From contig CAIYVZ010000061.1 of the NCBI GenBank assembly GCA_903929755.1, positions 20,051-84,050 on the forward strand: a stretch of DNA of 64,000 nucleotides, given 5' to 3'. Source of the DNA: an uncultured Acidobacteriia bacterium. GTDB taxonomy: Bacteria; Acidobacteriota; Terriglobia; Bryobacterales; Bryobacteraceae. Below are positions 8,674 through 17,472 of the stretch, one piece after another (the stretch's first letter is position 1; every line of letters starts with the position of its first letter). Below the pieces are notes generated by a model, which made no database searches, was not told the origin of the DNA, and saw nothing but the letters and a program-made list of their open reading frames with translations. The position numbers and the translations under genes are program-made.

Positions 8674-9048
8674 ATGCCCCGAATTATTTTGATCGTCGAA
8701 GACAGCGAGGCCTGCGCCGAAACGCTGCAAATAGCTCTGGAGACTATGGCCGGGCTGGAGACCCGCAGCGTTCGGGGGGTAATAGAAGCCCTGTCGGTGA
8801 TGGCGGATACCTCGCACGAAGTAGCTGCTGTGGTGACGGATTTGCACATGCGGAAGCAGGACGGCTTTGAGCTGATCGGCCAGTTACGGGATGACCCGCG
8901 TTATGCGGCGGTGCCTGTTTTGATGGTGAGCGGTGACAGTGATCCGCAACTCCCGCAAAGGGCGCTGAAGCAGGGCGCGAACGCGTTCTTCGGCAAACCC
9001 TATTCTCCAGCGGCGGTGCGCCGTACACTGGAGAAAATGTTATGTTGA
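8674..9048 (+). CDS. Single-domain response regulator (receiver only)
   Basis: A 124-residue CheY-like receiver with no output domain. The acidic patch (VEDSE, about 8-12), the phosphorylatable Asp56 (VTDLHMR) and the Lys in FGKPYSP are present. It starts seven bases after the OmpR-type regulator and its stop overlaps the ATG of the porin gene, so it is likely translationally coupled. Such proteins commonly act as phosphorelay intermediates or by protein-protein contact; here it may branch from or buffer the kinase encoded at 11104. The frame is open further upstream inside the previous gene, but the receiver begins exactly at MPRIILIVED. Confidence 0.9.
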   Translation: MPRIILIVEDSEACAETLQIALETMAGLETRSVRGVIEALSVMADTSHEVAAVVTDLHMRKQDGFELIGQLRDDPRYAAVPVLMVSGDSDPQLPQRALKQGANAFFGKPYSPAAVRRTLEKMLC

Positions 9049-10421
9049 AGCGCTATCTGGTGCCGGTGGCTTTGTTCAGTGTCCTGATCACCCACAGCTT
9101 GCCGGCCCAAACCAACCAAACGGCGACGGCGTCCAGTTCCGTGGCTGCAATTCTGGAGCGGCTGGACCATCTGGAAAAGCAGAATCTGGAATTGCAGGAT
9201 GAGATCCGGAAGCTGCGGCAGGAACTCGCCCTGACGAATCAGACAGGCGTGACGACTGCGGCTGCAGTGCCGGCACCACCGTCTGTTGAGGAGCGCCTGG
9301 ACATTCAGGAAACCCGGACGGCGGAGCTGGCGCAATCGAAACTGGATACGTCGCAAAGGATGCCCGTGGAGTTGACCGGAATGCTGGTCTTCAACGCCTT
9401 CAGCAACGGTAAGTTTGGGGGGACGCTGCAGAATCCGATTACGGCGGCGCTGACGCGCGGCCAGGCGAATGTGGGCGGAACGTTCCGCCAGACGGTATTG
9501 GGACTTCGCTTTCACGGACCCGCTTTGCCGGGTGGCGGCAAGGCTGAGGGTTCGTTCTACATGGATTTTTGGGGTGGCGTGGCCGCTCCCAACGGCAATT
9601 TGTTCCGGATTCGGCTGGCGACAATTGACCTGATGTGGAAGAACACCACCATTACGGCGGGTCAGGATAAGCCGATTGTGGCTCCACGAGAGCCTTCGAC
9701 GCTGGCGCAGATTGGGCTTGCACCGCTGACGGGTGCCGGCAATCTGTGGGACTGGCAGCCGCAGGTAAGAATTCAGCAGCGGTTCAAGTTTTCCGAATCG
9801 ACCGGCGTGCGAGCGGAAGCCGGAGTTTTCCAAACTCTGGAAGTTACGTCGGGAAGTACGCCCGCCGCAGCAGTTGCCACGCTGGAAAAGGCGCGGCCCG
9901 GCTGGGAAGGCCGGCTGAATTTTTTTCAGGGGAACGACGACCGCGGGTTTCAAATTGCGCCCGGCTTCCATTTCTCCACGAGCCATATTCTGGGCGGGTC
10001 GGCACCGTCAAAACTGTTCACTTTGGACTGGAGCGCGAAACCGATTAAGCAGTTCGAGTTCACCGGCGCTTTCTTCCGGGGACAAAACGCGGCGGGCCTG
10101 GGTGGCTTACGGCAGGGCTTCACGGTATTGGCGGGAAATCGGGTGATCCCGATTCACACGACCGGTATGTGGGGGCAATTTACCTATTTCGCCACCCCGA
10201 AGCTTTCTTTCCACGCTTATGGCGGAGGGGAATTGAACCGCACCCTGGATTTGCTGAACGGGAACATCCGGCAGAATATGATCTACGCGGGAAACGTGAT
10301 TTATAAACTGGCTCCCAACGTTCTGGCGGCGATAGAAGCTTCGCAGAACCGTACGCTTTACATGAATAACGGATTACGGCTGAACAACCACTATGACCTG
10401 GCGCTTGCTTACCTGTTTTAG
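9042..10421 (+). CDS. Outer-membrane porin-like protein with N-terminal coiled coil
   Basis: A 459-residue exported protein. A signal peptide (about 1-23) is followed by a short coiled coil (about 35-65, LDHLEKQNLELQDEIRKLRQ), as in porins anchored through an N-terminal trimeric coil, and then a beta-barrel region with alternating hydrophobic and aromatic strands ending in YLF, the usual C-terminal aromatic signal for outer-membrane insertion. It resembles DcaP/OprP-like porins. The start overlaps the receiver gene and the end overlaps the cupredoxin gene by 29 bases, so its expression is tied to the two-component genes. Substrate unknown. Confidence 0.8.
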   Translation: MLKRYLVPVALFSVLITHSLPAQTNQTATASSSVAAILERLDHLEKQNLELQDEIRKLRQELALTNQTGVTTAAAVPAPPSVEERLDIQETRTAELAQSKLDTSQRMPVELTGMLVFNAFSNGKFGGTLQNPITAALTRGQANVGGTFRQTVLGLRFHGPALPGGGKAEGSFYMDFWGGVAAPNGNLFRIRLATIDLMWKNTTITAGQDKPIVAPREPSTLAQIGLAPLTGAGNLWDWQPQVRIQQRFKFSESTGVRAEAGVFQTLEVTSGSTPAAAVATLEKARPGWEGRLNFFQGNDDRGFQIAPGFHFSTSHILGGSAPSKLFTLDWSAKPIKQFEFTGAFFRGQNAAGLGGLRQGFTVLAGNRVIPIHTTGMWGQFTYFATPKLSFHAYGGGELNRTLDLLNGNIRQNMIYAGNVIYKLAPNVLAAIEASQNRTLYMNNGLRLNNHYDLALAYLF

Positions 10422-11100
10422 CCTGATGGCGGCGACTCTGTCGGGAGCTTCGGTTTCGGGCCTGGTACAACTGCGCGACTCACGCGCGGCCGCCGTGGTG
10501 AAGCGACGGGACTTTTCCGGCATTGTAGTTTCGTTGCGACCCCTCAATGCCCCCGCCATGGCAGCATCCCCTGCCCATGTGCAGATGACGCAGCGCAATA
10601 AGACGTTCTCCCCACATATTCTTTCGGTGATGGCGGGTTCTGTAGTCGATTTCCCGAATTTCGACCCGATCTTCCATAACGCGTTTTCCAGCTATAACGG
10701 CCAGATCTTCGATGTGGGTCTGTATCCGCCGGGGACCAGCCGCTCAGTGAAGTTCAGCAAACCTGGCGTGGTCCGCGTCTTCTGCAATATTCACCCCACC
10801 ATGAGCGCGGTGGTTCTGGTGCTGAATACGCAGTACTTCACCACCACGCTGAAAGATGGCAGTTGGGCTCTGGAGGTACCTCCCGGCACGTATGAACTCA
10901 ACGTGTTCCACGAAAGAGCCACCGACCAGGCTTTGCAGGCTCTGACGCAGAAGGTAACGGTGACCGGGGAGGGGCATAAGCTGCCGCCCATCGGCGTTTC
11001 TGAGGCGGGCTATCTCTCCACCCCCCACAAAGACAAGTACGGCAAGGACTACGGGCCACCTTCCGACGACAAAATCATTTACCCCGGCGTGAGGAACTGA
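10393..11100 (+). CDS. Exported cupredoxin-domain protein (methylamine-utilisation-like)
   Basis: A 235-residue periplasmic protein with a signal peptide (about 1-20). The central cupredoxin domain (about 70-145) carries a full type-1 copper ligand set: His95 (IFHNAFS), Cys131, His134 and Met137 (CNIHPTM). A carboxypeptidase-regulatory-like beta-sandwich follows (about 148-200). Proteins of this arrangement are often labelled methylamine utilisation protein, but no methylamine dehydrogenase genes are nearby. It probably carries electrons or binds copper in the periplasm. Its position between a porin and a histidine kinase suggests the signal sensed concerns metal or redox state; that is inference. 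Confidence 0.82.
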   Translation: MTWRLLTCFSLMAATLSGASVSGLVQLRDSRAAAVVKRRDFSGIVVSLRPLNAPAMAASPAHVQMTQRNKTFSPHILSVMAGSVVDFPNFDPIFHNAFSSYNGQIFDVGLYPPGTSRSVKFSKPGVVRVFCNIHPTMSAVVLVLNTQYFTTTLKDGSWALEVPPGTYELNVFHERATDQALQALTQKVTVTGEGHKLPPIGVSEAGYLSTPHKDKYGKDYGPPSDDKIIYPGVRN

Positions 11101-11103
11101 CCA

Positions 11104-12852
11104 ATGCGGCGATTTTCTCTGGTATGGAAAATCAGCCTGTCTACTGCCGCTGCGCTCCTGCTGTTGCTGATTGTGGCCGGGCATTTCGTGCAGGATCAGA
11201 CCGAGGCTGCGCTGGAACGCAACCTGGACGCGGAACTGGAAAACAGCTTCAAGGCGTACGAATCCCTTTGGAGTGCCCGCACAGAAATGCTCCGGTCTGT
11301 GAGTCTGGTGCTGAGTACCATGTCGGACGTGCGCGCGGCGTTCCGCACGAATGACCGCGCCACCATTCAGGACACGGTGGATGAGATGTGGAAGAGAATT
11401 TCCCTCTCCGACGCTCTGTTTTTTGTGACGGACGGCAAGGGTGACGTGGTGGCCGGCGCGGGCGGCAGGCAGTTTGCACGCAATCTGGACGTAGTCCGAG
11501 ATGCTTTGCCGCACTTTCCCGCGCAGTCAACCGGCTTTTCCACTCAGGAAGGCCGGCTGTATGAGTTCGTGGTGACGCCAGTTTATGTCCAGACCGAAAG
11601 TTCTCTGGGGCTATTGAACGTTCTGGTAACGGGTTTCCCAGTAGGGGATGGCGTTGCGAAAGAGTTGAAGGCGCAGACCGGCGGCAGCGACTTCGTCTTC
11701 CTGCAAGGGTCGAAACCTGTGGCGACTACTCTGTCCACGGAAGATACGACGCGGATCGCCATGCAGTACCGGCGGGGAACCGGCTTGCGGCATCTGGATC
11801 TGGGCGACCGGGAGTATGCGGTGCTGGGGACGCCTCTGCGCAATCTGGCGGGAACGCAGGGCGGCGATTTGCTGATTGTTCATAACTTCGACGCGATTCG
11901 GCGGGACATCGATTCGCTGCGCCTGAAGTTGGGCGTCACCTGGTTGCTGGCCACGTTGGTTGGTCTGGCGATTACGGTGCTTCTGGCCCGACGCACGCTG
12001 AAGCCGATTCAGGAACTGGACCAGGCAGCGGCGCGGATTACAGAACAGAAGTACGAGGCCCGCGTGACGGAGGGGGATGACGATGAACTGGGGCGCCTGG
12101 CGCGGACCTTCAACGCGATGTGCCGTTCCATTCAGGATGCGCGCGAAGAGTTGATCCAGCAGGAACGAATTTCCACGATTGGGCGGCTTTCCAGCTCCAT
12201 CGTACATGATCTGCGAAATCCGCTGGCGTCGATTTACGGCGGCGCGGAGATGATGATCGACGGGGACCTGAACCCGGCGCAGATGCAGCGGATTGCGGGC
12301 AACATTTATCGGTCTTCCAGGGTTATTAAGGACATGCTGCAGCAGTTGGTGGATGTCTCGCGCGGCCGAACCGAGGCGGCTGAAGCGAGCCGTTTGAGTG
12401 ACCTGGTGGGGGCAGCGGTAGATGCGCAGATCTCGAATGCAGATAACCAGGGCGTGGAGATCCGGGTCAATATCGACCCGCGCCTGGAAGTGACCGTGGA
12501 ACCGGGACGGATGGAGCGGGTTTTTTCGAATCTGATCGGCAACGCCATTGAGGCGATGCAGGACGGCGGAATTATCGACATCTGCGCAGATGCGACACCG
12601 GGAGGGGTGGTGATTCGGGTGGATGATGATGGCCCTGGCATCCCGCTGGCAGTTCGGCAGCGTCTTTTCCAGCCGTTTGTGACATCGGGTAAGAACGGCC
12701 TGGGGCTGGGGCTGGCACTGTCACGCCAAACCGTGCTGGACCATGGCGGCGAAATCTGGGTGGATGAAGTGGCGGGCCGTGGGGCCCATTTCCGTTTGCG
12801 GTTGCCGGGCGAACTCGCAGTAGCGGTTCCGGCAGCGGCAACCAGTGTGTGA
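11104..12852 (+). CDS. Membrane sensor histidine kinase (sensor-HAMP-HisKA-HATPase)
   Basis: A 582-residue sensor kinase. Transmembrane helices lie at about 9-27 and 276-296 and enclose a large periplasmic sensor domain (28-275), probably Cache-like. A HAMP linker (about 297-350) leads to the HisKA helix with phospho-acceptor His368 (SIVHDLRNP). The HATPase domain has the N box (NLIGNAIEAM), the G1 box (DDDGPGIP) and G2 box (GLGLGLAL). It is the likely partner of the OmpR-type regulator at 7986, and the receiver at 8674 is a second possible target. It begins three bases after the cupredoxin stop. Confidence 0.92.
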   Translation: MRRFSLVWKISLSTAAALLLLLIVAGHFVQDQTEAALERNLDAELENSFKAYESLWSARTEMLRSVSLVLSTMSDVRAAFRTNDRATIQDTVDEMWKRISLSDALFFVTDGKGDVVAGAGGRQFARNLDVVRDALPHFPAQSTGFSTQEGRLYEFVVTPVYVQTESSLGLLNVLVTGFPVGDGVAKELKAQTGGSDFVFLQGSKPVATTLSTEDTTRIAMQYRRGTGLRHLDLGDREYAVLGTPLRNLAGTQGGDLLIVHNFDAIRRDIDSLRLKLGVTWLLATLVGLAITVLLARRTLKPIQELDQAAARITEQKYEARVTEGDDDELGRLARTFNAMCRSIQDAREELIQQERISTIGRLSSSIVHDLRNPLASIYGGAEMMIDGDLNPAQMQRIAGNIYRSSRVIKDMLQQLVDVSRGRTEAAEASRLSDLVGAAVDAQISNADNQGVEIRVNIDPRLEVTVEPGRMERVFSNLIGNAIEAMQDGGIIDICADATPGGVVIRVDDDGPGIPLAVRQRLFQPFVTSGKNGLGLGLALSRQTVLDHGGEIWVDEVAGRGAHFRLRLPGELAVAVPAAATSV

Positions 12853-12864
12853 ACATAATGGAGC

Positions 12865-13743
12865 GTGCGACAAGCCCTTCGGAATCTTCCGTTTCTGTTA
12901 CGGCGCACACTGTTTGCCTCCATTGACGACGGCCTTTTCGGTATCGCCAAAGGCGCGGCCTATTCGGCGTTGTTGTCGTTCTTCCCGATCCTGACGTCGG
13001 TCGCCGTCATTTTGGTGCAAACGGGCGCGAAGTACGTTCAGGACAATATCGCCCGTTTCCTGTCACGCGTGCTGCCGCCGGGAACGGAAACCGTGGTTCT
13101 GGAGCAATTTCGGGTGCAGGGTAAAAAACCTGGCGCGCTGCTGGTAGTGGCGTTTCTGTTTTCGCTTTGGGCGGCGTCGAGCGTGGTGAAGAGCCTGATT
13201 GACGGCTTTAATTCGGCGTATCGGGTGCCGCGGAATCGGTCGATGGGTGGGCACATCGGGATTGGCCTGCTGCTGGTGATTTTTGCGGGCCTGCCTTTGC
13301 TGGGGGCATCGTCGCTGATTCTTTTCGGCAACGCGATTGAGACGGGCGTGATGAAGTTGTTGCGCGTTGACCCGCTTCTGCATCCTCTGGAGGGCTGGCT
13401 TCGCCTGATCTCGCAGGTGGGGCGGTACGGGGTGGCATTCGGCGCCACGTGCACCCTGATGGCGATGCTCTATTACTATGGGCCGTATCGCAAACAGCGG
13501 TGGAAGGCGGTGTGGCCGGGCGCCTTCCTGGCGACGATTCTGTGGCTGCTGGCGACCCTGGGTTTCGGGTGGTACGTGCGGAATATTTCGAATTACAACT
13601 TGTTATACGGAAGCGTCGGCACCAGTATCGCGCTGCTTTCGTGGATGTATATATTGGCGCTGATCGCTCTGTTCGGTTGCGAGTTTAATGCCGAGAGCGA
13701 ACGGATGCGTCATGCGCTGGAGGCGCTGGAATCAAACAAATGA
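12865..13743 (+). CDS. YihY/BrkB-family inner-membrane protein
   Basis: A 292-residue polytopic membrane protein of the YihY/virulence factor BrkB family (once misnamed RNase BN). The family signature AAYSALLSFFPIL is near the N-terminus and about six hydrophobic segments follow; the C-terminal part contains LLYGSVGTSIALLSWMYI. Biochemical role is not established for the family. The GTG at 12865 is the only plausible start in frame, with GGAG very close in front, so the start is less certain. Its stop overlaps the ATG of the next gene (ATGA). Confidence 0.88.
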   Translation: MRQALRNLPFLLRRTLFASIDDGLFGIAKGAAYSALLSFFPILTSVAVILVQTGAKYVQDNIARFLSRVLPPGTETVVLEQFRVQGKKPGALLVVAFLFSLWAASSVVKSLIDGFNSAYRVPRNRSMGGHIGIGLLLVIFAGLPLLGASSLILFGNAIETGVMKLLRVDPLLHPLEGWLRLISQVGRYGVAFGATCTLMAMLYYYGPYRKQRWKAVWPGAFLATILWLLATLGFGWYVRNISNYNLLYGSVGTSIALLSWMYILALIALFGCEFNAESERMRHALEALESNK

Positions 13744-15053
13744 GAACTTTTTCGGTCTGTTTACTGGCTCTGGCCGGTGGGATCTGCACTTTGGCGCAGA
13801 CGCCTGGCAAGCATTGGGTTGCGACGTGGGGCGCGTCTCAACAGCTTTATCGGGCGACCGCTCCGGGACGCGGCGCTGCTGCTCCGACTCCCACACCTGC
13901 CCCCGCTCCGGCACCTGCGGCAGCGGGCCGTGGTCCGGCGCGACGCTTCCCGATTCCTCCACCCCTGGCGACGCTGCACAACCAGACCGTCCGCATGGTG
14001 GCGCACACCAGTATTGGGGGTTCGTCGATACGAATCCGGCTGCAGAACGCTTTGGGCGCTCCCACAGTGGCGATTGGCTCGGCCCGTTTGGCGTTGCGCA
14101 CCAAGGGTTCCGCGATTAACCCCGCTTCAGACCGCACGCTGACGTTCAGTGGCAGCGGCACCGCCACTCTGTACGGTGGCGCGACGCTGGTGAGTGATCC
14201 TGTAAATCTGAACGTGCCCGCTCTGGCCGATGTGGCCGTCAGCGTGTACCTGCCCGGCGACACCGGAGTCCCGGCGAATCATTTGTTCGCGCTGCACACC
14301 ACCTGGCTTTCAGCGGAAGGCGACCAAACGGCGGCGGCGGAGATCACTGGGGGCGAAACCCGGGAATCCTACTACTGGCTGGCGGGTATCGATGTAATGG
14401 CTCCTGCGTCGGCGGGCACGGTGGTGACGTTCGGAGATTCGATTACGGACGGGGACCAGTCGTCAAACGAGACGAACAGCATGTGGCCGGCGATTTTGGC
14501 GGCGCGGCTGCAGAAGAACAAAGCGACCGCCGGTATTGGCGTGGTGAATGCGGGCATTTCGGGAAATCGTGTTCTGGGCGATAATCAGAGCGCGCTGGCA
14601 AGGCTGGATCATGATGTCTTGAGCCATCCGGGCGTCCGATGGATCGCGATTATGGAAGGGATTAACGACATCACGGGCGGTTCCCGCGGGCTGCCCAATG
14701 TCCCGCAGATCAAGGCCGAGATGCTGATTGCGGCGTACAAACAGATCATCAACACGGCACATACGCGCGGGATTCAGGTGATTGGCTGCACCATGACGCC
14801 GTACGGTGGCGCCACTCCGTTCAACGAGTATGGGGAGAGCGTGCGCAGCGCCGTAAACCAGTGGATTCGGTCGGGCGGCGGCTTTGATGCCGTGATTGAC
14901 TTCGACGCGGCCACCAGAGACCCGAAGGACCCGCTGCGCTTCCGAGCGGAAGCCGATTCCCCGGATATGCTGCACCCCGGCGACGCGGGTTATAAGCTGA
15001 TGGGCGAGGCTGTTGACCTCTCGATATTCACCCGCTCCGGCAAGAAAAAGTAA
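13740..15053 (+). CDS. Secreted SGNH/GDSL hydrolase
   Basis: A 437-residue exported esterase of the GDSL/SGNH superfamily. After a signal peptide (about 1-20) and a Pro/Ala/Gly/Arg-rich insert (about 41-70), a beta-sandwich-like region (about 75-220) precedes the catalytic domain. All four blocks are visible: Ser234 in TFGDSITDG, Gly in GISGNR, Asn in EGINDI, and the Asp409/His412 pair in SPDMLHP. The substrate is probably an acylated carbohydrate or lipid outside the cytoplasm. It overlaps the YihY gene by four bases. Confidence 0.88.
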   Translation: MRTFSVCLLALAGGICTLAQTPGKHWVATWGASQQLYRATAPGRGAAAPTPTPAPAPAPAAAGRGPARRFPIPPPLATLHNQTVRMVAHTSIGGSSIRIRLQNALGAPTVAIGSARLALRTKGSAINPASDRTLTFSGSGTATLYGGATLVSDPVNLNVPALADVAVSVYLPGDTGVPANHLFALHTTWLSAEGDQTAAAEITGGETRESYYWLAGIDVMAPASAGTVVTFGDSITDGDQSSNETNSMWPAILAARLQKNKATAGIGVVNAGISGNRVLGDNQSALARLDHDVLSHPGVRWIAIMEGINDITGGSRGLPNVPQIKAEMLIAAYKQIINTAHTRGIQVIGCTMTPYGGATPFNEYGESVRSAVNQWIRSGGGFDAVIDFDAATRDPKDPLRFRAEADSPDMLHPGDAGYKLMGEAVDLSIFTRSGKKK

Positions 15054-15067
15054 CCCAAGGAAACCTT

Positions 15068-15526
15068 ATGCTGAAGAAATTTCTGATTGCACTACCCGCG
15101 CTCGCCCTGTACGCAGCAGCTCCCGCTGGCTTTAACGAATGGACGGCCGCCGACCTGAAGGCGAAATCCGCCCAGCTGAAGGGCTCCATGAAGAACGGCC
15201 TGGCCAGCGAGACCGTCGCCAACTGGGGCACGCACCAGCTTGTGGTGATTCACCGCGAAAAGAGCGGGCAGTCGGAATTCCACGAGAAACAGGCCGACGT
15301 AATTGTGGTGCGGCACGGTTCCGGCACAATTTTGATTGGCGGCAAGATGGTGGGCGGCAAGGCTACAGGTCCGGGCGAGATCCGCGGCGATTCCATTGAG
15401 GGCGGGGAAGCCCACGAACTGAAGGAAGGCACCATTATGCACGTGCCGCCGCAGACCGCGCATCAGGTGGTGTTGAAGGCCGGACAGACCATCGACTACG
15501 TGGCGATTAAGGCCGACGGCCAGTAG
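15068..15526 (+). CDS. Exported cupin-domain protein
   Basis: A 152-residue protein with a signal peptide (about 1-19) and one cupin barrel (about 55-148). The metal-binding motifs are partly kept: HREKSGQSEFHEKQ around the first motif and the second-motif His in VPPQTAHQV. No partner domain shows an enzymatic role. AAGGAA sits five bases before the ATG. It follows the SGNH hydrolase by 14 bases and may be the last gene of that run. Confidence 0.8.
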   Translation: MLKKFLIALPALALYAAAPAGFNEWTAADLKAKSAQLKGSMKNGLASETVANWGTHQLVVIHREKSGQSEFHEKQADVIVVRHGSGTILIGGKMVGGKATGPGEIRGDSIEGGEAHELKEGTIMHVPPQTAHQVVLKAGQTIDYVAIKADGQ

Positions 15527-15546
15527 GCCGGAAGTCGAGTCTGGCC

Positions 15547-16869
15547 TCAGGCCACCCTTCTGCGCATGTCCTTTGCGATGGTTCTTGAGCCGCCCAGGAG
15601 CACAGCGGCCAGCAGGACGGAGAGCACCGGCATGATGAACATGGCTTGCTGCAGGCCAATGGCTTTGAAGGCTTCGGTGACGACGGGCGAGCCTGCGGCT
15701 TCGGCTGCGCGGTGAGCCATCACATCACTGACTTTTCCTGTGAGAACCGGACCGAAGGAAGCGCCGCAGAGGTACATGGCCAGGAAGTATACCGCCATGG
15801 CGATCCCTCGCAAAGAGGGCGCCACAATGTCCTGGATGGACGAATAAACGAAGCCATAGTAGGCGCAGAGCGTGCCGTAGAAGATGGTGAGAGCCATAAC
15901 GGCGGCAACGATATTGCCGGAGGCGACTCCCCACCAGGCCATGGGTGCGCCGAACAGCGCGAAGGCGGCGGCGCAGACCATGCGGGCGTTGGCGCGCTTG
16001 TGCACCACCTTGTCACCCAGCCAGCCTGCGATGAGGCTTCCGGAAAGACCCCCGACCAGGTAGGCGATGCCGGTGAGAGTGCCGGACTGCGCCACGCTCA
16101 CATGGTGGATCCGGCTGAGAAACGCGGGCAGGAAGCTGGAGAGGGCGTACATGTTGAAGTTCAGCAGGGCTCCGGAGGCCACAATCCACCAGAAAGTGGG
16201 GATGGTGAGGAATTCGCGCCAGGAGCGTTTGGCGTTGTCCTTGCGGGCTTCGGCGGCGCCACGGATCGGCTCGCGCAGCATCAGCAAGAGGGGGATGAGG
16301 AGGACGGCCGGGGCAGCCGCGATGACCATGGCCTGCCGCCAGCCGAAGGCCTGCGCGATAGGGCCGCTGATGAAGTTGGTAAGCGCGGCACCGACAGGCA
16401 CTCCTGCCATGAAGAGTGCCAGCGGGCGGGCTCGCTTGTGGGCGGGGAAGAGGTCACCGATCCAGCCTGTTGCGGCGGGCGCGACCGCGGCTTCGCCGAT
16501 GGCAAAACCGAGGCGGCTGAACATGAGCAGCATGTAGGAGGTGGCGAAAGCGGCGAGCCCGGTAAGGACGCTCCAGACCGCCACGCCCCCGGCCAGCAGT
16601 TTTCTGCGACTCCAGCGGTCCGCCAGACTCCCCAGCGGAACGCCGACGATCGCGTAGAGCCAAATGAAGACGGAACTCAGAAGACCAAGTTGTGTGTCAC
16701 TGAGATGGAACTCGCGGCGGATGGGTTCAGCGAGGACGCCCAGAATATAACGGTCGTAAAAATTCAGAATGTTGATGGCGATGAGAACCGCAAGGGCAAC
16801 ATTCGCGGACTTGTTCGCCGACTGCTTCGCTGGCTGGTGGCTTCTGACTTCTCCGACGCTGGAGGGCAT
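15547..16869 (-). CDS. Major facilitator superfamily transporter
   Basis: A 440-residue transporter with about 12 hydrophobic segments. The family motif A between helices 2 and 3 is visible as GSLADRWSRRKL. The sequence resembles anion:cation symporter / spinster-like sugar-phosphate transporters (DRYILGVLAEPIRREF near the N-terminus). Substrate cannot be read. It lies a few bases downstream of rpiB on the same strand and is probably co-transcribed, hinting at a sugar or sugar-phosphate substrate. The ATG at 16869 is chosen; an in-frame TTG two codons upstream is possible. Confidence 0.85.
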   Translation of the reverse strand: MPSSVGEVRSHQPAKQSANKSANVALAVLIAINILNFYDRYILGVLAEPIRREFHLSDTQLGLLSSVFIWLYAIVGVPLGSLADRWSRRKLLAGGVAVWSVLTGLAAFATSYMLLMFSRLGFAIGEAAVAPAATGWIGDLFPAHKRARPLALFMAGVPVGAALTNFISGPIAQAFGWRQAMVIAAAPAVLLIPLLLMLREPIRGAAEARKDNAKRSWREFLTIPTFWWIVASGALLNFNMYALSSFLPAFLSRIHHVSVAQSGTLTGIAYLVGGLSGSLIAGWLGDKVVHKRANARMVCAAAFALFGAPMAWWGVASGNIVAAVMALTIFYGTLCAYYGFVYSSIQDIVAPSLRGIAMAVYFLAMYLCGASFGPVLTGKVSDVMAHRAAEAAGSPVVTEAFKAIGLQQAMFIMPVLSVLLAAVLLGGSRTIAKDMRRRVA

Positions 16870-16881
16870 CGGCAAATGCTA

Positions 16882-17328
16882 TCACAAACGGTCGTCGAGA
16901 GCTTGAACTTTACGAAGTCGCCGCAGATGGCGCTCTTCGTTGGTGAATTCCGCGCCCACAAAAGCCCGGGCGAGTTCCATCCCGGTGGCGGTACCGATGA
17001 CGCGACCGCCCAGCACGAGAACGTTCATATCGTCATGCTCTACGCCCTGGTGTGCGGAGTAGACATCGTGGCAGAGTCCGGCGCGAATGCCGTGCAGTTT
17101 GTTCGCCGCGACGGAAGCGCCGACACCCGAGCCGCAGAAGAGAATGCCGCGGTCGGCGGTGCCATTCAGAACCGCACGGCCAACTTTGGCCGCATAGTCC
17201 GGGTAGTCTACGGGCTCGGAAGTGTATGTCCCCACGTCGATCACTTCGTGGCCGAGACTACACAGGTCCTTTGCGATGGTGTTCTTGAGTTCCAGTCCGG
17301 CGTGATCGGACCCTATAGCAATCTTCAT
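16882..17328 (-). CDS. rpiB: Ribose-5-phosphate isomerase B
   Basis: A 148-residue enzyme interconverting ribose 5-phosphate and ribulose 5-phosphate in the pentose phosphate pathway. Family features are all present: SDHAG at about 7-11, the catalytic Cys65 within [10 protein letters not shown], and the phosphate-binding [12 protein letters not shown] segment. Length is typical. It is followed within 13 bases by the MFS transporter on the same strand. LacA/B-type activity on other aldose phosphates is a possible alternative. Confidence 0.95.
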   Translation of the reverse strand: MKIAIGSDHAGLELKNTIAKDLCSLGHEVIDVGTYTSEPVDYPDYAAKVGRAVLNGTADRGILFCGSGVGASVAANKLHGIRAGLCHDVYSAHQGVEHDDMNVLVLGGRVIGTATGMELARAFVGAEFTNEERHLRRLRKVQALDDRL

Positions 17329-17373
17329 GGCGCTCTTGAATTATCTCGCAGATACCGCAGTGGCGAGTTACCC

Positions 17374-17405
17374 GGCGATTGTTAACACCTCCGGTGTCAA
17401 TCGCC
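17374..17405. promoter_or_regulatory. Imperfect inverted repeat in the rpiB/MBL intergenic region
   Basis: GGCGATTG (17374-17381) pairs with CAATCGCC (17398-17405), and an inner ACACC pairs with GGTGT; a three-base bulge interrupts the left arm. There is no T-tract, so it is a poor terminator. Lying between two divergent genes, it could be an operator or a 5' UTR hairpin of the MBL gene. Confidence 0.35.
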
Positions 17406-17472
17406 TGCGGAATGCGCGACAATGTTGCGGAGTGCGGTTTTGCGAAAAAAGGGCCGCGTCGGGAGAGCTTTC

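Noticed and set aside
15646..17385. A 579-codon plus-strand frame over the MFS transporter and rpiB
   Set aside because: Both minus-strand genes are recognisable families; the plus-strand product spans both and has no family features.
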